DNA of 64,000 bases from CAVWUA01 sp963758025 (GCA_963758025.1 CAVWUA010000006.1:1302001-1366000); one strand, 5' to 3'; positions 54,130-63,985 are shown, counted from the first letter of the stretch. Program-made: numbers and translations. The notes: a model not told the origin generated them from the letters alone.

Positions 54130-54574
54130 TCACGCGCCCGGCGGTTCTTTCGCCAGAAAGACCGCTGGGCTGACGTGGAAGAACCCGGCCAGGGCGTCGA
54201 TGTGACGACGGTTCAGCGTCCGCTTGCCGGAGAGGATTTCCGAGATCGTCGAGCGGGAGATGCCCGTTTCCTCGGCGACCTCGGCCTGCGTCACGCCCTT
54301 GGCCTCGATCAAATGGCGCAGCATGTCCGCATCGGAGACTGGCGGAATGGGATGCGCTGAGGTTTCGTATTTCTCGACGAGATCCCCCAGCACATCCAGA
54401 TAATCCTCCTCGTCCGCATCGCGCTGATCCTTGTCGAGCAGCGATTGATCACGGCGATGGCGCGATCCAGTTCCGCATCCGAGCGGATCGGCGCAGGGGG
54501 AACTGCCGGACGAGTTCGAGATAATGATCCGCCTCGGGACCACGCTTCGCGGTTCCGAGCCTGGCTTTAGCCAT
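54130..54574 (-). CDS. higA: HigA-type antitoxin with XRE helix-turn-helix, one frame break
   Basis: The N-terminus AKARLGTAKRGPEADHYLEL, VRQFPLR is followed after a frame break near 54480 by DADEEDYLDVLGDLVEKYET, then SDADMLRHLIEAKGVTQAEV and the recognition helix region EETGISRSTISEILSGKRTL. The end is FFHVSPAVFLA. HigA binds HigB and represses the operon. It lies 49 bp after the higB stop, in toxin-first order. Confidence 0.8.
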
Positions 54575-54623
54575 GCGATGACTCCCGCATCACGTCCGAT
54601 CCATGTCGCAATTGCCGGAGAAT

Positions 54624-54918
54624 TTAGCCGTTCTTCCAGTCTCCGCGATCATATTCCTCGTGGGTCAGGACATGGCGAATGTAAACCTTGCCGCGATTGA
54701 AGTGGACGGCAGCGATCAAGCGGTACTTGTTACCACCGATGTTGAAAACGACAAAAGGGCCAACCATATCGGCGCTGGCAAAGGTTGCACCGAATCTCCG
54801 CGAACTTTGTCCAGTCCGCTTGCTCCACGACCTGATGCCGATGGCGCAGAAGCGTTGTTCGGCGTCAACGCCATGAAGGTCGACGGCAGAAATCGCCTTA
54901 TGTCTTTTTTGAAATCAT
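54624..54918 (-). CDS. higB: HigB-type mRNA interferase toxin, frame breaks
   Basis: HigB toxins cleave ribosome-bound mRNA. The start ISKKTLRRF is followed by DAEQRFCA, VVEQADWTKFAEIR and, in another frame, GATFASADMVGPFVVFNIGG, NKYRLIAAVHFNRGKVYIRH and VLTHEEYDRGDWKNG. These are signature HigB_toxin blocks, and the total of 98 codons is exact for the family. Frame changes near 54895, 54840 and 54780. The start codon sits exactly at the edge of an IS5 remnant, so the native promoter may be lost. Confidence 0.75.
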
Positions 54919-55371
54919 GGGGTATGCTGCTGGCCGTGCTGGTCACCGCCGCCTCGAGTCGACGATGCGGCGGCGGCTCCGGAACTGTTCGCCCGGCTAG
55001 CGGGCCAGCGGATGGGCAAGGTGAGGCGGATGTACGCCGACAACGAAGTGCCACAACCTTGCTCTCTACGAGTCGGGTCGAGACAACGTCGGCTGGGCCT
55101 GGAGATCATCACGGCATCCCAAGGTTTCCTGCGGGATTCGAGTGCGGCTGCCAGTCGATGGACGTTGGACCGGACGTCTCGCGTGACAAAGTCGGTGCCG
55201 GCGGCTGACCAAGACCGGGAGAAGACCGTCACTGCCACCGCCGTCATTACTCGAGGTGGCGATGCTCGCAGTGGATAGCTCCAGGCGCCTGGAACAACCT
55301 TAGGTATAGATTCGCAGAGTTCCGCTAACATCAAGCCGGAGATCCGCATGACGCCCCTTATGGGACAGGCT
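54916..55371 (+). mobile_element. IS5-family remnant, copy 3 (3' half, decayed)
   Basis: From CATGGGGT at 54916 the sequence follows the 3' half of the other two copies (GCTGCTGGCCGTGCTGGTCA, GGTGAGGCGGATGTACGCCG) with many substitutions and small indels. The right end GACGCCCCTTATGGGACAGG is at about 55350-55369. The 5' half is missing. No open transposase frame remains. It lies between higB and the 3' end of rtcA. Confidence 0.85.
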
Positions 55372-56421
55372 CTATCCCACGATGACCCGCCCCGGCCGGT
55401 CGCCGTCCGGCTCCTCGATCCGGATTTCACGGTCGAGGAAGGCGCGGATGGTGCGGGCGTTGGTGCGGAGGTGTTCGGTAACTTCGGTGACGGTGTACAC
55501 GCTCCGGCCTTCGGCCAGGGATAGCGGCAGAAGGATCTGATCGGCGGAGTGGGGATCAACGGCGCCGGGGGAGTCGAGGTAGGCGAACAGCTCATCCGCC
55601 GCTTCGTCGGCGACGGTCTCGGCGAGTTTGCCGCGCTGGCCGTGGCCGACGACCGTGGTCGTGGTGTGTTCGTGCTCGGCGGTGATGCTCAGAGCGGCTC
55701 CCTGGCCGGGGCTGGGCCACTCGGTCAGGGTGATCTCAGGGGTCGATCCACGCTCGGCCAGCCGGCGCCTCGGCCTGAGCGGCCAGCCGCGCGGCGATGT
55801 CGCGGAATCGGAGGTTGGCGACGCCCGCCACGATGCGAATCGTTCGCAAGGGGCCGCGGTCGAGCAGCGTCAAGGGCCGCGCGTGTCCCGGTTCGATCCA
55901 CGCGTCAAGCTGCCCGCCGCCTCGGGGGAAGAAGCCAGCCGAGGGCATCGCCAGGGCGATCGGCAGGCCGATCAGGGCCAGGTAGCGCCGCCAGGATTCC
56001 TCCAGGAACGGGAACGAGGGGGCCTTGGTGTTGAACGTGCCACCGGTCAGAACCAGCCGCACGGGACGCTCCGCGCGGCAGGCCAGGGGCAGGTGCAAGG
56101 TCTGGAGCACCATTCCGGTCGAGCCCGCGGTGCCGATGTCGATCGACAGATCACGCGGGGCGTACCGGCCGGGACGGAACGTCAGGTCGCCCGAGTGGAG
56201 CGTCGCCCCCTCGACCTCGGCGTTCCCCAAGGTGGCGGCGGCCTGCACGGCCGTCAGGTGTTGCGGCGCAGGCCGGGCCGGTCGCGGTTGGCCCGGATCT
56301 GCTCGATGCGGAACGGGCGGCCGGTCAGCAGGGAAAGGGTCAGCGACGTGCGGAGAATCTGGCCCCCGCCCTCGCCATGCGATCCATCCAGTGTGATCAA
56401 GGACGACGGCGGCACGGACAC
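55372..56421 (-). CDS. rtcA: RNA 3'-terminal phosphate cyclase, frame breaks
   Basis: RtcA converts RNA 3'-phosphate ends to 2',3'-cyclic phosphates with ATP. The GTG start is followed by DGSHGEGGGQILRTSLTLSL and TGRPFRIEQIRANRDRPGL. After a break near 56262 come HLTAVQAAATLGNAEVEGA, DIGTAGSTGMVLQTLHLPL and the RtcA signature MPSAGFFPRGGGQLDAWIEP. After a break near 55745 the end has VVGHGQRGKLAETVADEAAD and the catalytic histidine in VDPHSADQILLPLSLAEG. About 349 codons, the normal length. The stop TAG lies exactly at the IS5 remnant junction. No rtcB or rtcR is adjacent. Confidence 0.88.
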
Positions 56422-56712
56422 GACAGAAGGCTCCCGATGTGGCTGGTGGCCCTCGGCGCGGGAGGGGCGACGGTGGGGCGTGCTCGGGGCGTCGTGTCGG
56501 GCGTGCGAAATCCATCGCCGCGCCGGCCGCGCCGGCAATCCCCAGCGTGCCGAGAGTGAATGCCCATCCATGGCCGTGGCTCCTCTTTGCTGTCCAGGTT
56601 ATCGTGTCGGGTCGTGTGCTGGCGAGGCCGATTCGGGTGAAGGGGAGGTGGTTGATGTGGGACTTCGGTCTCGACGACAGCATCAGCCATCCTCCTCCAC
56701 ATTCGCATTTCT

Positions 56713-57613
56713 TCAGGGCGATTCCGTCGGCGTCGCGTCGTCCGGCCGCTCGGGCATGTCGGGAGGCTCGGTGGGGACGAGGTTCGGCGGCAAGGCGGTG
56801 CCGGGGTCGTTGGCGGCGGGGCGCGAGGCCCAGATGAAAAGCACCTTCTCCTGGAGGCGGTCGCTGTTGGGTTCCGGCTGAGTGAACAGGAAGTCGCCGA
56901 GGCTCCCCTTTCGCTCGGGCAGGTGGCCGACCACCGCGACCTGGCCGGGCCGCAGGGTCAACGTGGCGGCCAGATCGCGGAACGTCTCTTCCTGCTGGCC
57001 GTTCTTGATGATGAACTGCTCCGGGGCGAACGCGCCGCCGGGCGCGGCGGCGTAGCCGGTGCGCACGGGGCCGTGGTGCATCTCGGGCACGACCCTCAGG
57101 AGCACGGCATCCTCCCCTTGCTGGCTGGCGGTCAGGCGCAGGTGCCCCTTGGCGTCCTGGTAGGGCTTGCCCTTAATCGAACCCTCGCGCTTCCGCAGGA
57201 GCACCAGGTCGGGCCGTCTCGGCCCCCGTGCTGACCAGCGTGCTCTCGCCGTCGGGCAGCACGATGGTCGTGGCATTGGCCTGGTTCTGCTCGTCGTCGA
57301 TCAGGGCCTGGACCTCCGGCGGCAGCGAGCCGGTGACCAGGCCGATCCGCAGGCCGTTATCGGCCAGGTCCCGCCGCGCCTGGTCGTCGATGACCTGGGC
57401 GTCGGCCACGCTCCAGAGCGTCTCGCCCAGCAGGTCGTCCTGCAAGGGACTGGACGCGATGACCATCTTCAGCGCGCAACGGTTCGGCATGAGCGTGCGG
57501 CCCGCCGTGCCGATCTGCGGCCAAAGGGCGTCCGGACGCGTGTCGGACTGGGTCAGGGTGCAGCCGACCAGGGCCATCATGGCCAGGGCGGCCGCGGCGG
57601 TCTTCGTCTTCAT
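56713..57613 (-). CDS. lipoprotein of unknown function, one frame break
   Basis: About 300 residues. Signal peptide KTKTAAAALAMMALVGC with lipobox. The body has NRCALKMVIASSPLQDDLLG, VIDDQARRDLADNGLRIGLV, then after a break near 57215 HLRLTASQQGEDAVLLRVVP, EMHHGPVRTGY and LAATLTLRPGQVAVVGHLPE, RKGSLGDFLFTQPEPN. I recognise no named family; similar planctomycete lipoproteins may exist. The tail is Pro/Thr-rich. Confidence 0.5.
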
Positions 57614-58264
57614 AGGGCGGAATCCTTTCCGCGCGATCAACCAAGACGTGCCGGTCCTGCGCACGGCGATCGTGCGAAGACCTGGGCCGGGAGTCTAGGA
57701 CGACCCCTCCCTCCTGTCAATCGCAATGCAGTCCTCGGGCTCCCGCGAACGGCCCGCCCGACGAACTGGACAGAGCGTGTCCAACCCTGACAGAAAAACC
57801 GCCATCGGTCGCTTCGTCTCGCGGAAACGGCTGATGGCGGATCTCATACTCACGGCAGAGACTTACGCGATTCGCCACGTCAGGGCATGGCTGTTGCTTT
57901 GAGCGAGCCTCCGAATACGGGATGATTCCGAACCGAAGGACGTCAACGGAGCAGTCAGCCGCCTTCTCAGACACAAACCCGCTGATGCCTTCTGGTTTCT
58001 GGAACGCGGCCGTCCCGGCCGCAATGTCGGGGCGGCCGGGACGGCCGTGCTCCGGGAAAAGGAGAACCGGAAAGTATCAGCGGGGCCGTGTATCAGAAAA
58101 CAGCCTCCCGTCGAGACGTTGCAACGACCATGCCCCTCAACGGGAAAGAGAGCCGACTTTGGCGTGGAAATCGCCTATGATCCAGGGGCGTCGCCGAGAG
58201 ATCGGGGCGTCCCTGGTGACGCCATAACGAGAAGGACACCAGCATCTTGAGTGAGGGGGGAACC
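57614..58264. other. intergenic region with a strong palindrome, no gene
   Basis: 651 bp between divergent genes. Some frames are open for 60-85 codons without coding character. A perfect 15-bp inverted repeat lies at 58007-58047 (listed separately). The right end holds the ribosome site GTGAGGGGGG of the EF-hand/methyltransferase gene. Confidence 0.4.
58007..58047. repeat. perfect 15-bp inverted repeat, dispersed-repeat type
   Basis: CGGCCGTCCCGGCCG (58007-58021) and CGGCCGGGACGGCCG (58033-58047) with an 11-nt loop. Each arm is itself partly palindromic. No T-tract follows. It resembles palindromic units scattered between planctomycete genes. Confidence 0.6.
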
Positions 58265-59149
58265 ATGAATCGATCGTCTGTCGCGTTGACCTCGCTGGCG
58301 GGGATCGCTCTGCTGGCGGGAGCTGTGCTGGCGCAGCAACAGGAGCGCCGACGTGAGCCTCAAGGACGAGGTGGGCCGTCGCATCCGTTGATCCAGCTCC
58401 TCGACACGGATCGGGACAATGCCCTGTCCATCGAGGAGGTGAATGCTGCCACCGCGAAACTGAAGCAGCTCGACTCCAACGAGGATGGAAAATTGACCGC
58501 CGAGGAACTACCCCGACCGGCCGGCCCGCCGCGCGGATTCGGGGGTCCGTCCGAACCGCTGGAGGGAGGACTCCAGAAGCCAGTCGTACCGAAGAACGAC
58601 GAGGAGAAGAAGATCCTCGACGCCCTGGAGGAAATGCGACAGGGGCCGCGCTTCGCCAACGTCTCGACCGCCGACGGCCGCCTCTTGCGGCAGTTGACCG
58701 AGGCCCTCGGGGCGAAAAAAGTGGTTGAACTGGGCACCTCCACCGGCGAGTCGGGCGTCTGGTTCGCCCTCGCCCTGCGCAAGACGGGCGGCCACCTCTA
58801 CACGCACGACATCGACCCGGGCCGCATCAAGGTCGCCCGCGAGAACTTCCAGAAGGCCGGCGTGGAGGACCTCATCACCATCATCGAGGGGGACGCCCAC
58901 GAGACGGTCCAGCAGCAAGAGGGGCCGATCGACATCGTCTTCCTCGACGCCGACAAGCCGGGATATATTGATTACCTGGAGAAGCTCTTGCCGAAGGTTC
59001 GCCCCGGCGGGCTGATCATCGCCCACAACATGCGCCGGCCCGAGCCGGACCCGCGCTATATCGAGGCCATCACGACCAATCCCGACCTGGATACCTCGTT
59101 CCTGCTGATGGACGGCGCCGGGGTCGGCGTGACGCTCAAGAAGCGTTAA
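58265..59149 (+). CDS. exported EF-hand plus class I O-methyltransferase fusion
   Basis: A 294-residue protein. Signal peptide VALTSLAGIALLAGAVLAQ. Two EF-hand loops follow: DTDRDNALSIEEV (about residues 46-58) and DSNEDGKLTAEEL (about 69-81), a Ca-binding pair. From residue 110 it is an O-methyltransferase of the CCoAMT/COMT-like kind: SAM motif VVELGTSTGESGVWFALAL, THDIDPGRIKVARENFQKAG, the metal-site-like DIVFLDADKPGYIDYLEKLL and PGGLIIAHNMRRP. The frame is intact. SAM is not known to be available outside the cytoplasm, so export of the enzyme is puzzling. Confidence 0.8.
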   Translation: MNRSSVALTSLAGIALLAGAVLAQQQERRREPQGRGGPSHPLIQLLDTDRDNALSIEEVNAATAKLKQLDSNEDGKLTAEELPRPAGPPRGFGGPSEPLEGGLQKPVVPKNDEEKKILDALEEMRQGPRFANVSTADGRLLRQLTEALGAKKVVELGTSTGESGVWFALALRKTGGHLYTHDIDPGRIKVARENFQKAGVEDLITIIEGDAHETVQQQEGPIDIVFLDADKPGYIDYLEKLLPKVRPGGLIIAHNMRRPEPDPRYIEAITTNPDLDTSFLLMDGAGVGVTLKKR

Positions 59150-59154
59150 AAGGA

Positions 59155-59275
59155 TTCACCGCGAAGCACGCGAAAGTCGAAGAGAAGAGAAGAGAGAGAT
59201 TCGCAAGGCGGCGGTTTTTCTTCTTGGCGTTCTTCCTCGGCGACTTCGCGTCTTGGCGAGAAACTCTTCGTTTTT
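59155..59275. repeat. dispersed repeat, left arm
   Basis: TTCACCGCGAAGCACGCGAA at its start and CTTCGCGTCTTGGCGAGAAA near its end. Both parts recur inverted after the next gene (60477-60710), placing the terpenoid-cyclase-like gene between inverted copies. Confidence 0.6.
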
Positions 59276-59359
59276 CAGTTCAAATCAGGGCCGGTCGGGT
59301 CATTTGGGACAGCCGACCGGTCGCCTTCCTTGAAGGTGAGCACCTCTTTGGAGATTGAG

Positions 59360-60473
59360 ATGAGAAGGACGCGCCGCACGTTTCTCGCGCAAGGACTCGG
59401 GCTGGTCGGCCTCGCCGCGCTTCCGCTCCGCTTGCGGGCGGAGGAGGGGGTTGACGAGGGAGCGATGATCGACAAGGCCGTCCGGTTCCTGCGGCCTCGC
59501 CAGGCGGAGGACGGAAGCTGGTCGAAGGATCGGAACGAGCCGGGGATCACGGCGATCGTCGTGACCGGCTTGCTCCGTTCGGGCCGGGTGACGCCGGCCG
59601 AGCCGGCCATCACGAAGGGGCTCGCCTACCTGGAGCAGTTCGTCGGCCCGCAAGGGGGGCTGTCCGAGGCCTCGCACGCGAACTACGCGACGGCGATCGC
59701 CCTCATGGCCTTCCACGAGGCGAACCGTGACGGGCGGTACGATCAACTCATCAAGAGCAGCCAGGGCTTCCTCAAGGAAAAGCAGTGGGACCAGGGGGAA
59801 GGCAAGACGCCCGAGGATGCCTTCTACGGCGGCGCCGGTTACGGCGGATCGAACAGCCGGCCGGACCTTTCCAACACGGCGTTCATGCTGGAGGCCCTGC
59901 ACGACACGGGGCTTCCGCCCGACGACCCGGCCTTCCAGAAGGCCCTCGTCTTCGTGTTGCGCTGTCAGAACCTCGACAGCGAGTTCAACGACCAGCCGTG
60001 GTCCGACAAGGTCAACGACGGCGGCTTCATCTACACGGCGGCCAACGGCGGCACCAGCGTCGCAGGCAGAGACCGCCAACGGCGGCCTGCGCTCCTACGC
60101 GGCGATGACCTACGCCGGCCTCAAGAGCATGGTGTACGCCGGCCTGACGGCCGACGACCCGCGCGTGAAGGCGGCCCTGGATTTCATCAAGGCCCATTAC
60201 TCACTGGACGAGAACCCCGGCCTGGGTCAGCAAGGCCTGTACTACTATTACATGACCTTCGCCAAGACCCTCGCCACGCTCGGCCGGCCGACGATCACCG
60301 ACGCCCAAGGCCGCGAGCACAACTGGCGGGCCGAACTCATCGCCGCGCTGGCCAAGCGCCAGGGCGAGCAAGGCGAGTGGGTCAACCCGGCCGATCGCTT
60401 CATGGAAGGAGACCCGAACCTCGTGACCTCCTACGGCCTTCTCGCCCTGGCCGCCGCGCGGCCGAAGGGCTGA
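59360..60473 (+). CDS. exported terpenoid-cyclase/prenyltransferase-fold protein, one frame break
   Basis: About 370 residues with a twin-arginine signal (RRTRRTFLAQGLGLVGLAAL). The rest is an alpha/alpha toroid of squalene-cyclase type repeats: MIDKAVRFLRPRQAEDGSWS, ITAIVVTGLLRSGRVTPAEP, LAYLEQFVGPQGGL, PDLSNTAFMLEALHDTGLP. After a break near 60062: SYAAMTYAGLKSMVYAGLTA, GLYYYYMTFAKTLATLG. The QW-like motifs lack the DxDD acid of class II cyclases. Exported proteins of this fold are common in planctomycetes and are unlikely to be terpene synthases. Confidence 0.7.
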
Positions 60474-60476
60474 CAT

Positions 60477-60710
60477 CGCGGAGAAGAGTTTCTCGCAAAG
60501 GCGCGAAGTCGCCAAGCAAGAGCGTCAAAGAAGCAAGACCGCCTTCTTCGTCGCGCTCGCCTGGCGAGAAACCCACGAGCCACGCCGTTACTGATTCTCG
60601 TTCCCATGCTCCGCGTGGGAACGAGGAAATCAGTCCTCTCCGCGTCACTCTTCGTCTCTTTCTTTGTCTTTCCCCTCGCGATTTTCGCGTGCTTCGCGGT
60701 GAAATCGTAT
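60477..60710. repeat. dispersed repeat, right arm, with embedded palindrome
   Basis: AGAGTTTCTCGCAAAGGCGC near 60486 is the inverse of the end of the left arm. TTTTCGCGTGCTTCGCGGTG near 60682 is the inverse of its beginning. A palindrome CTCGTTCCCATGC/GCGTGGGAACGAG lies at about 60597-60626. No gene is seen in this gap. Confidence 0.6.
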
Positions 60711-60809
60711 TGGGTATGCCGCCGAGGTCGGCGATTCGCTACAATATCCCGGAATCTCACGACGTGGAGCCGGACCACTCCCTCTCAGCGCCTACCGGGA
60801 TCTCGATCG

Positions 60810-62736
60810 TTGAACCTCGCCGACCGCCTCGTCATCCCCGACAACACCGCCGCCATCTTGTGGGACATGGATGGTGTCCTGCTGGATACCCTGAGCCAGG
60901 ACCTCGAACTCGGCAACCAGTTCCTCCAGACGATCGTCGATCCGCGCGCCCAGGTGGATCGGGCGACGATCCGCAAATTCTTCCCGTACGACCTCCCCGA
61001 GTTCTGGCGCCGCATCCTCGGGACGCTCGGCGACGTGCAGCCTCCCCCGGAGCGCCGGGAGGAACTCGTCCATCGGCTCGTTGAGGCTCACGAGAAGGCA
61101 CGCGCCGAGACGGTCTTCGCCCTCAATCCGGGCGTCTTGGAAATCCTGCGGGCGGCGAAGGAGAAGGGCTTGAAGCTCGCGGTCGTCTCGAACAATCCGA
61201 CGGACCAGGTCCGCGAACTGCTCGCCCACCACCCAGAGCTGCTCCGGCTGTTCGACGAGGTGATCGGCAACGATCGGCACCCGGTCGCCAAGAAGCCCGC
61301 GCCCGACTTCTACCTCCTCACGGCGAAGGCGCTCGGCGTGCCACCGGAGCGCTGCATCGTGATCGAGGACTCGCTCCTGGGTGCTCAGGCCGGCCACGCG
61401 GCGGGATGTTACACCGTGGGCGTCGCCACGGGGGCCGCCTCGTTCGAGGATCTCGAACGATCCCCCCACGTCCACCGCGTTTACAGCGCCTTCGAGCCGA
61501 ACCGGGTCGAAATGACGCCCGGCCCCGTCACGCGGAAGCGGATCGAGACGCCCAACGACTTCGTCAGCCATATGGTCGAGCACCTGGCCTGGCGGATGGG
61601 CTGCTCCGTCCTCGTGCGTTGGCACAACAACGACTGGAAGGCGCCTCGGCCAGGCCCTCGGCGCGGTGATGCGGACCTTCCCGAGACGCCAGGATTCCGC
61701 CGCGACGATCGGCATGATCGACGACGGCAGCGCCGAGGTCCAGCTCGATACGAAGGGGGCAGGGGAACTCTCCCTGCGAGGGGTGGCCGGCGTCGATCTC
61801 GACTGGTTCCTCGCGCTCCGCTGCGAGCAGATCGCCTCCGGCCGCCCCCTCGTCGCGATGCTCGAAGGGATCGCCGAGGCGGTCCCGATGTCGGTCGCCG
61901 TGACGGTCTGCAACCTCGGCGACACCCACCACACCTGGGAAGGGGTCTTCCGCTCCGTCGGCATCGCCTTCCATCGCCTGATGGCCGAGCCGCCGGACAC
62001 TCCCGCCCGCGACGAGAACGCCGGCGGGGCCGACAAGCCCGGGGCCGGCGATTGGTCGATCGTCGATCCGTCGCCGATGCGGGTCGAGGTCGTCCGCACG
62101 ACCGCCGAGAGCCTCGTGCGCGTCCTGCTCGACCTGGAGGGATTTCAGGAGCCAGTATGCCGGTTCGAGGTCGCCGACTCGATCCACGTGGACGGCCTCC
62201 GCGACCTGCTCCGCGACCTCTCCCGCGAGGCCGGGTTCCGCCTCGACGTGGACTTCAAGGCCACGCGGCTCAGTTCCAGCCACGTCGTCATGGAAGACGT
62301 CGGCATGGTCGTCGGCCGCGCCTTGAAGGAGATTTTCATCCAGCGCATGCGGCAATGGGGCGTCAACGGCGCGGGGAGCAGCGTCCACTCGGCTGACGAC
62401 CTGGAACGCACGCCAATCCACGTCGGCCTCAGCGTCGAGGGGCGGAAGTTCTGGACGTTCATTCCGTTCACGATGAGCGACGCGGAGCTGCGCCAGTCGT
62501 TCCTGATCGGTCACGACGTCGGCCGGGGGCTGTTTTCCGAGGACCTGGACGACTTCATCGACGGCCTCACCGGCGGCCTGACGGCCAGCGTCGTCGTGCA
62601 CGTCCGCAAGCCGGTCGCACCCGAGAAAGGCTGGCCCATCCTCTTCCAGAGCCTCGGCAAAGCCATCGCCGAGGCTCTGGACCGGAACCCTCAACGCAAG
62701 GGGGTGATTCCCGGCGTGAAAGCAACGTTGACGTGA
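60810..62736 (+). CDS. HAD phosphatase fused to tandem IGPD (HisB)-like domains, one frame break
   Basis: About 640 residues from a TTG start (NLADRLVIPDNTAAILWDMD). Residues 1-230 are a HAD-IA hydrolase: LWDMDGVLLDTL, LAVVSNNPTDQVREL, VAKKPAPDFYLL and VIEDSLLGAQAGHAAG. From about 255 it resembles imidazoleglycerol-phosphate dehydratase: NDFVSHMVEHLAWRMGCSV, a break near 61645, and LGDTHHTWEGVFRSVGIAF. A second, more degenerate IGPD-like unit follows: LRDLLRDLSREAGFRLDVDF, SSSHVVMEDVGMVVGRALKE. The hisC-like gene starts 55 bp downstream. The HAD differs from the DxDGTL-type HisB-N. Histidine-pathway role is uncertain. Confidence 0.7.
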
Positions 62737-62791
62737 TGATCTGACCGGTTGAACACCCTTTGGTTCTCATTATCCGCCGACGAGAAGGAAC

Positions 62792-63853
62792 GTGATCCGC
62801 TTCATCCCCAACCTCGACAACGTTTCCGCATACAAACCGCCCTGGGTGGGAATCGACCGCTCGGAGTACCTCCGGTTGGACCTGAACGAGAACACGAGGC
62901 CCATCCCGGATGAGGTCACCCGGGGCCTTGGCGAATTCATCCGCACCCAGGGCGTGCACGCGTACCCCGATTACACCGAGTTCACGAAGGAGCTGGCGGC
63001 GTACGTCGGGGTTTCCGAGGACCAACTGCTCGTCACGAATGGGTCCGACCAGGGGATTGATATCTTTCTGCGTTCGGTGCTCGCCCCGGGCGACCCGATG
63101 GTCGTCGCCCGGCCAGAGTTCCCGATCTTCTCGCACGTGGCGAACCTGATCGGCGCGGAGATCGTCGGGGTCCCTTACGAGGCGGATTTCCGCTTCCCCC
63201 ACGACGCCTTCGCCCGCGCGATCACGCCCGAGACGCGTCTCATTGTCGTCATCAACCCGAATAACCCGACCGGGACCGCCGTGGAGCTGGATTACATCGA
63301 GAGGCTCCTGAAGGAGCATCCGTCGATCCCGGTCCTGGTCGATGAGGCCTATGTCGAATACACGCGGACGACCGCCGCGGACCTTTTGCCCCGTTACGAC
63401 AACCTCGTGCTCTTCCGGACGTTCTCCAAGGCCTACTCGATGGCGGGCCTGCGCCTGGGGTACGTCCTGGCCCGGCCGGAGGTGATCCGGCAGTTGAAGA
63501 AGGTCCGGGGGCCGTTCGATGTCAACTGCGTCGCGATGCAGGCCGCGCGGTTGCAGATCGCCAACCCCGCTCCGATGCGGGCGCACGTCGCCGAGGTGAT
63601 GAACGAGTCCAAGCCCAAGGTCGTGGAGTTTCTCCGGTCGCGGGGCGTGCCGTTCACCGAGGGGGCGGCGAATTTCCTGCTCCTGGCCCACCCGGACCGC
63701 GATGCGCTGGTCGCCCACCTGAAGGCCGAGAGAATCCTCGTTCGCCCATTGTACGGCCCGATGCTGGATGGGATAATCCGGATGAGCCTGGGCACACCCT
63801 CCGAGATGGACCGCCTCATCGAGGCCCTGGACCGCTTCCTGAAACGGAAATGA
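62792..63853 (+). CDS. hisC: histidinol-phosphate aminotransferase family protein
   Basis: An intact 353-residue class I/II PLP aminotransferase starting at GTG behind GAGAAGGAA. It has YLRLDLNENTRPIPDEVTRG, VTNGSDQGIDIFLRSVLAPG, VVINPNNPTGTAVELDYIER, the Asp/Tyr of VDEAYVEYTR and the PLP lysine in LFRTFSKAYSMAGLRLGYVL. The C-terminus has IRMSLGTPSEMDRLIEALD with the substrate arginine. HisC transfers the amino group to imidazole-acetol phosphate. Co-oriented with the HAD/IGPD-like gene, probably one operon. A broad-range aromatic or other aminotransferase is an alternative. Confidence 0.85.
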   Translation: MIRFIPNLDNVSAYKPPWVGIDRSEYLRLDLNENTRPIPDEVTRGLGEFIRTQGVHAYPDYTEFTKELAAYVGVSEDQLLVTNGSDQGIDIFLRSVLAPGDPMVVARPEFPIFSHVANLIGAEIVGVPYEADFRFPHDAFARAITPETRLIVVINPNNPTGTAVELDYIERLLKEHPSIPVLVDEAYVEYTRTTAADLLPRYDNLVLFRTFSKAYSMAGLRLGYVLARPEVIRQLKKVRGPFDVNCVAMQAARLQIANPAPMRAHVAEVMNESKPKVVEFLRSRGVPFTEGAANFLLLAHPDRDALVAHLKAERILVRPLYGPMLDGIIRMSLGTPSEMDRLIEALDRFLKRK

Positions 63854-63929
63854 TTCCGTTCGGATGGATTGTTCCATGATTAGAGGAGTAACGCCGTTCG
63901 TGATTCTCCATCCCCGCTCAGGATGACCC

Positions 63930-63985
63930 CAATTTTCGCCCCGGAGGGGCGGAGGTTCCTAGCCAGGGGCGTCAGCCCCTGGACG
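63930..63985. repeat. short palindromic repeats at the right edge
   Basis: CGCCCCGGAGGGGCG and CCAGGGGCGTCAGCCCCTGG occur one after the other downstream of the hisC-like gene. Both are hairpins of dispersed type. They may serve as a terminator region. Confidence 0.5.
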
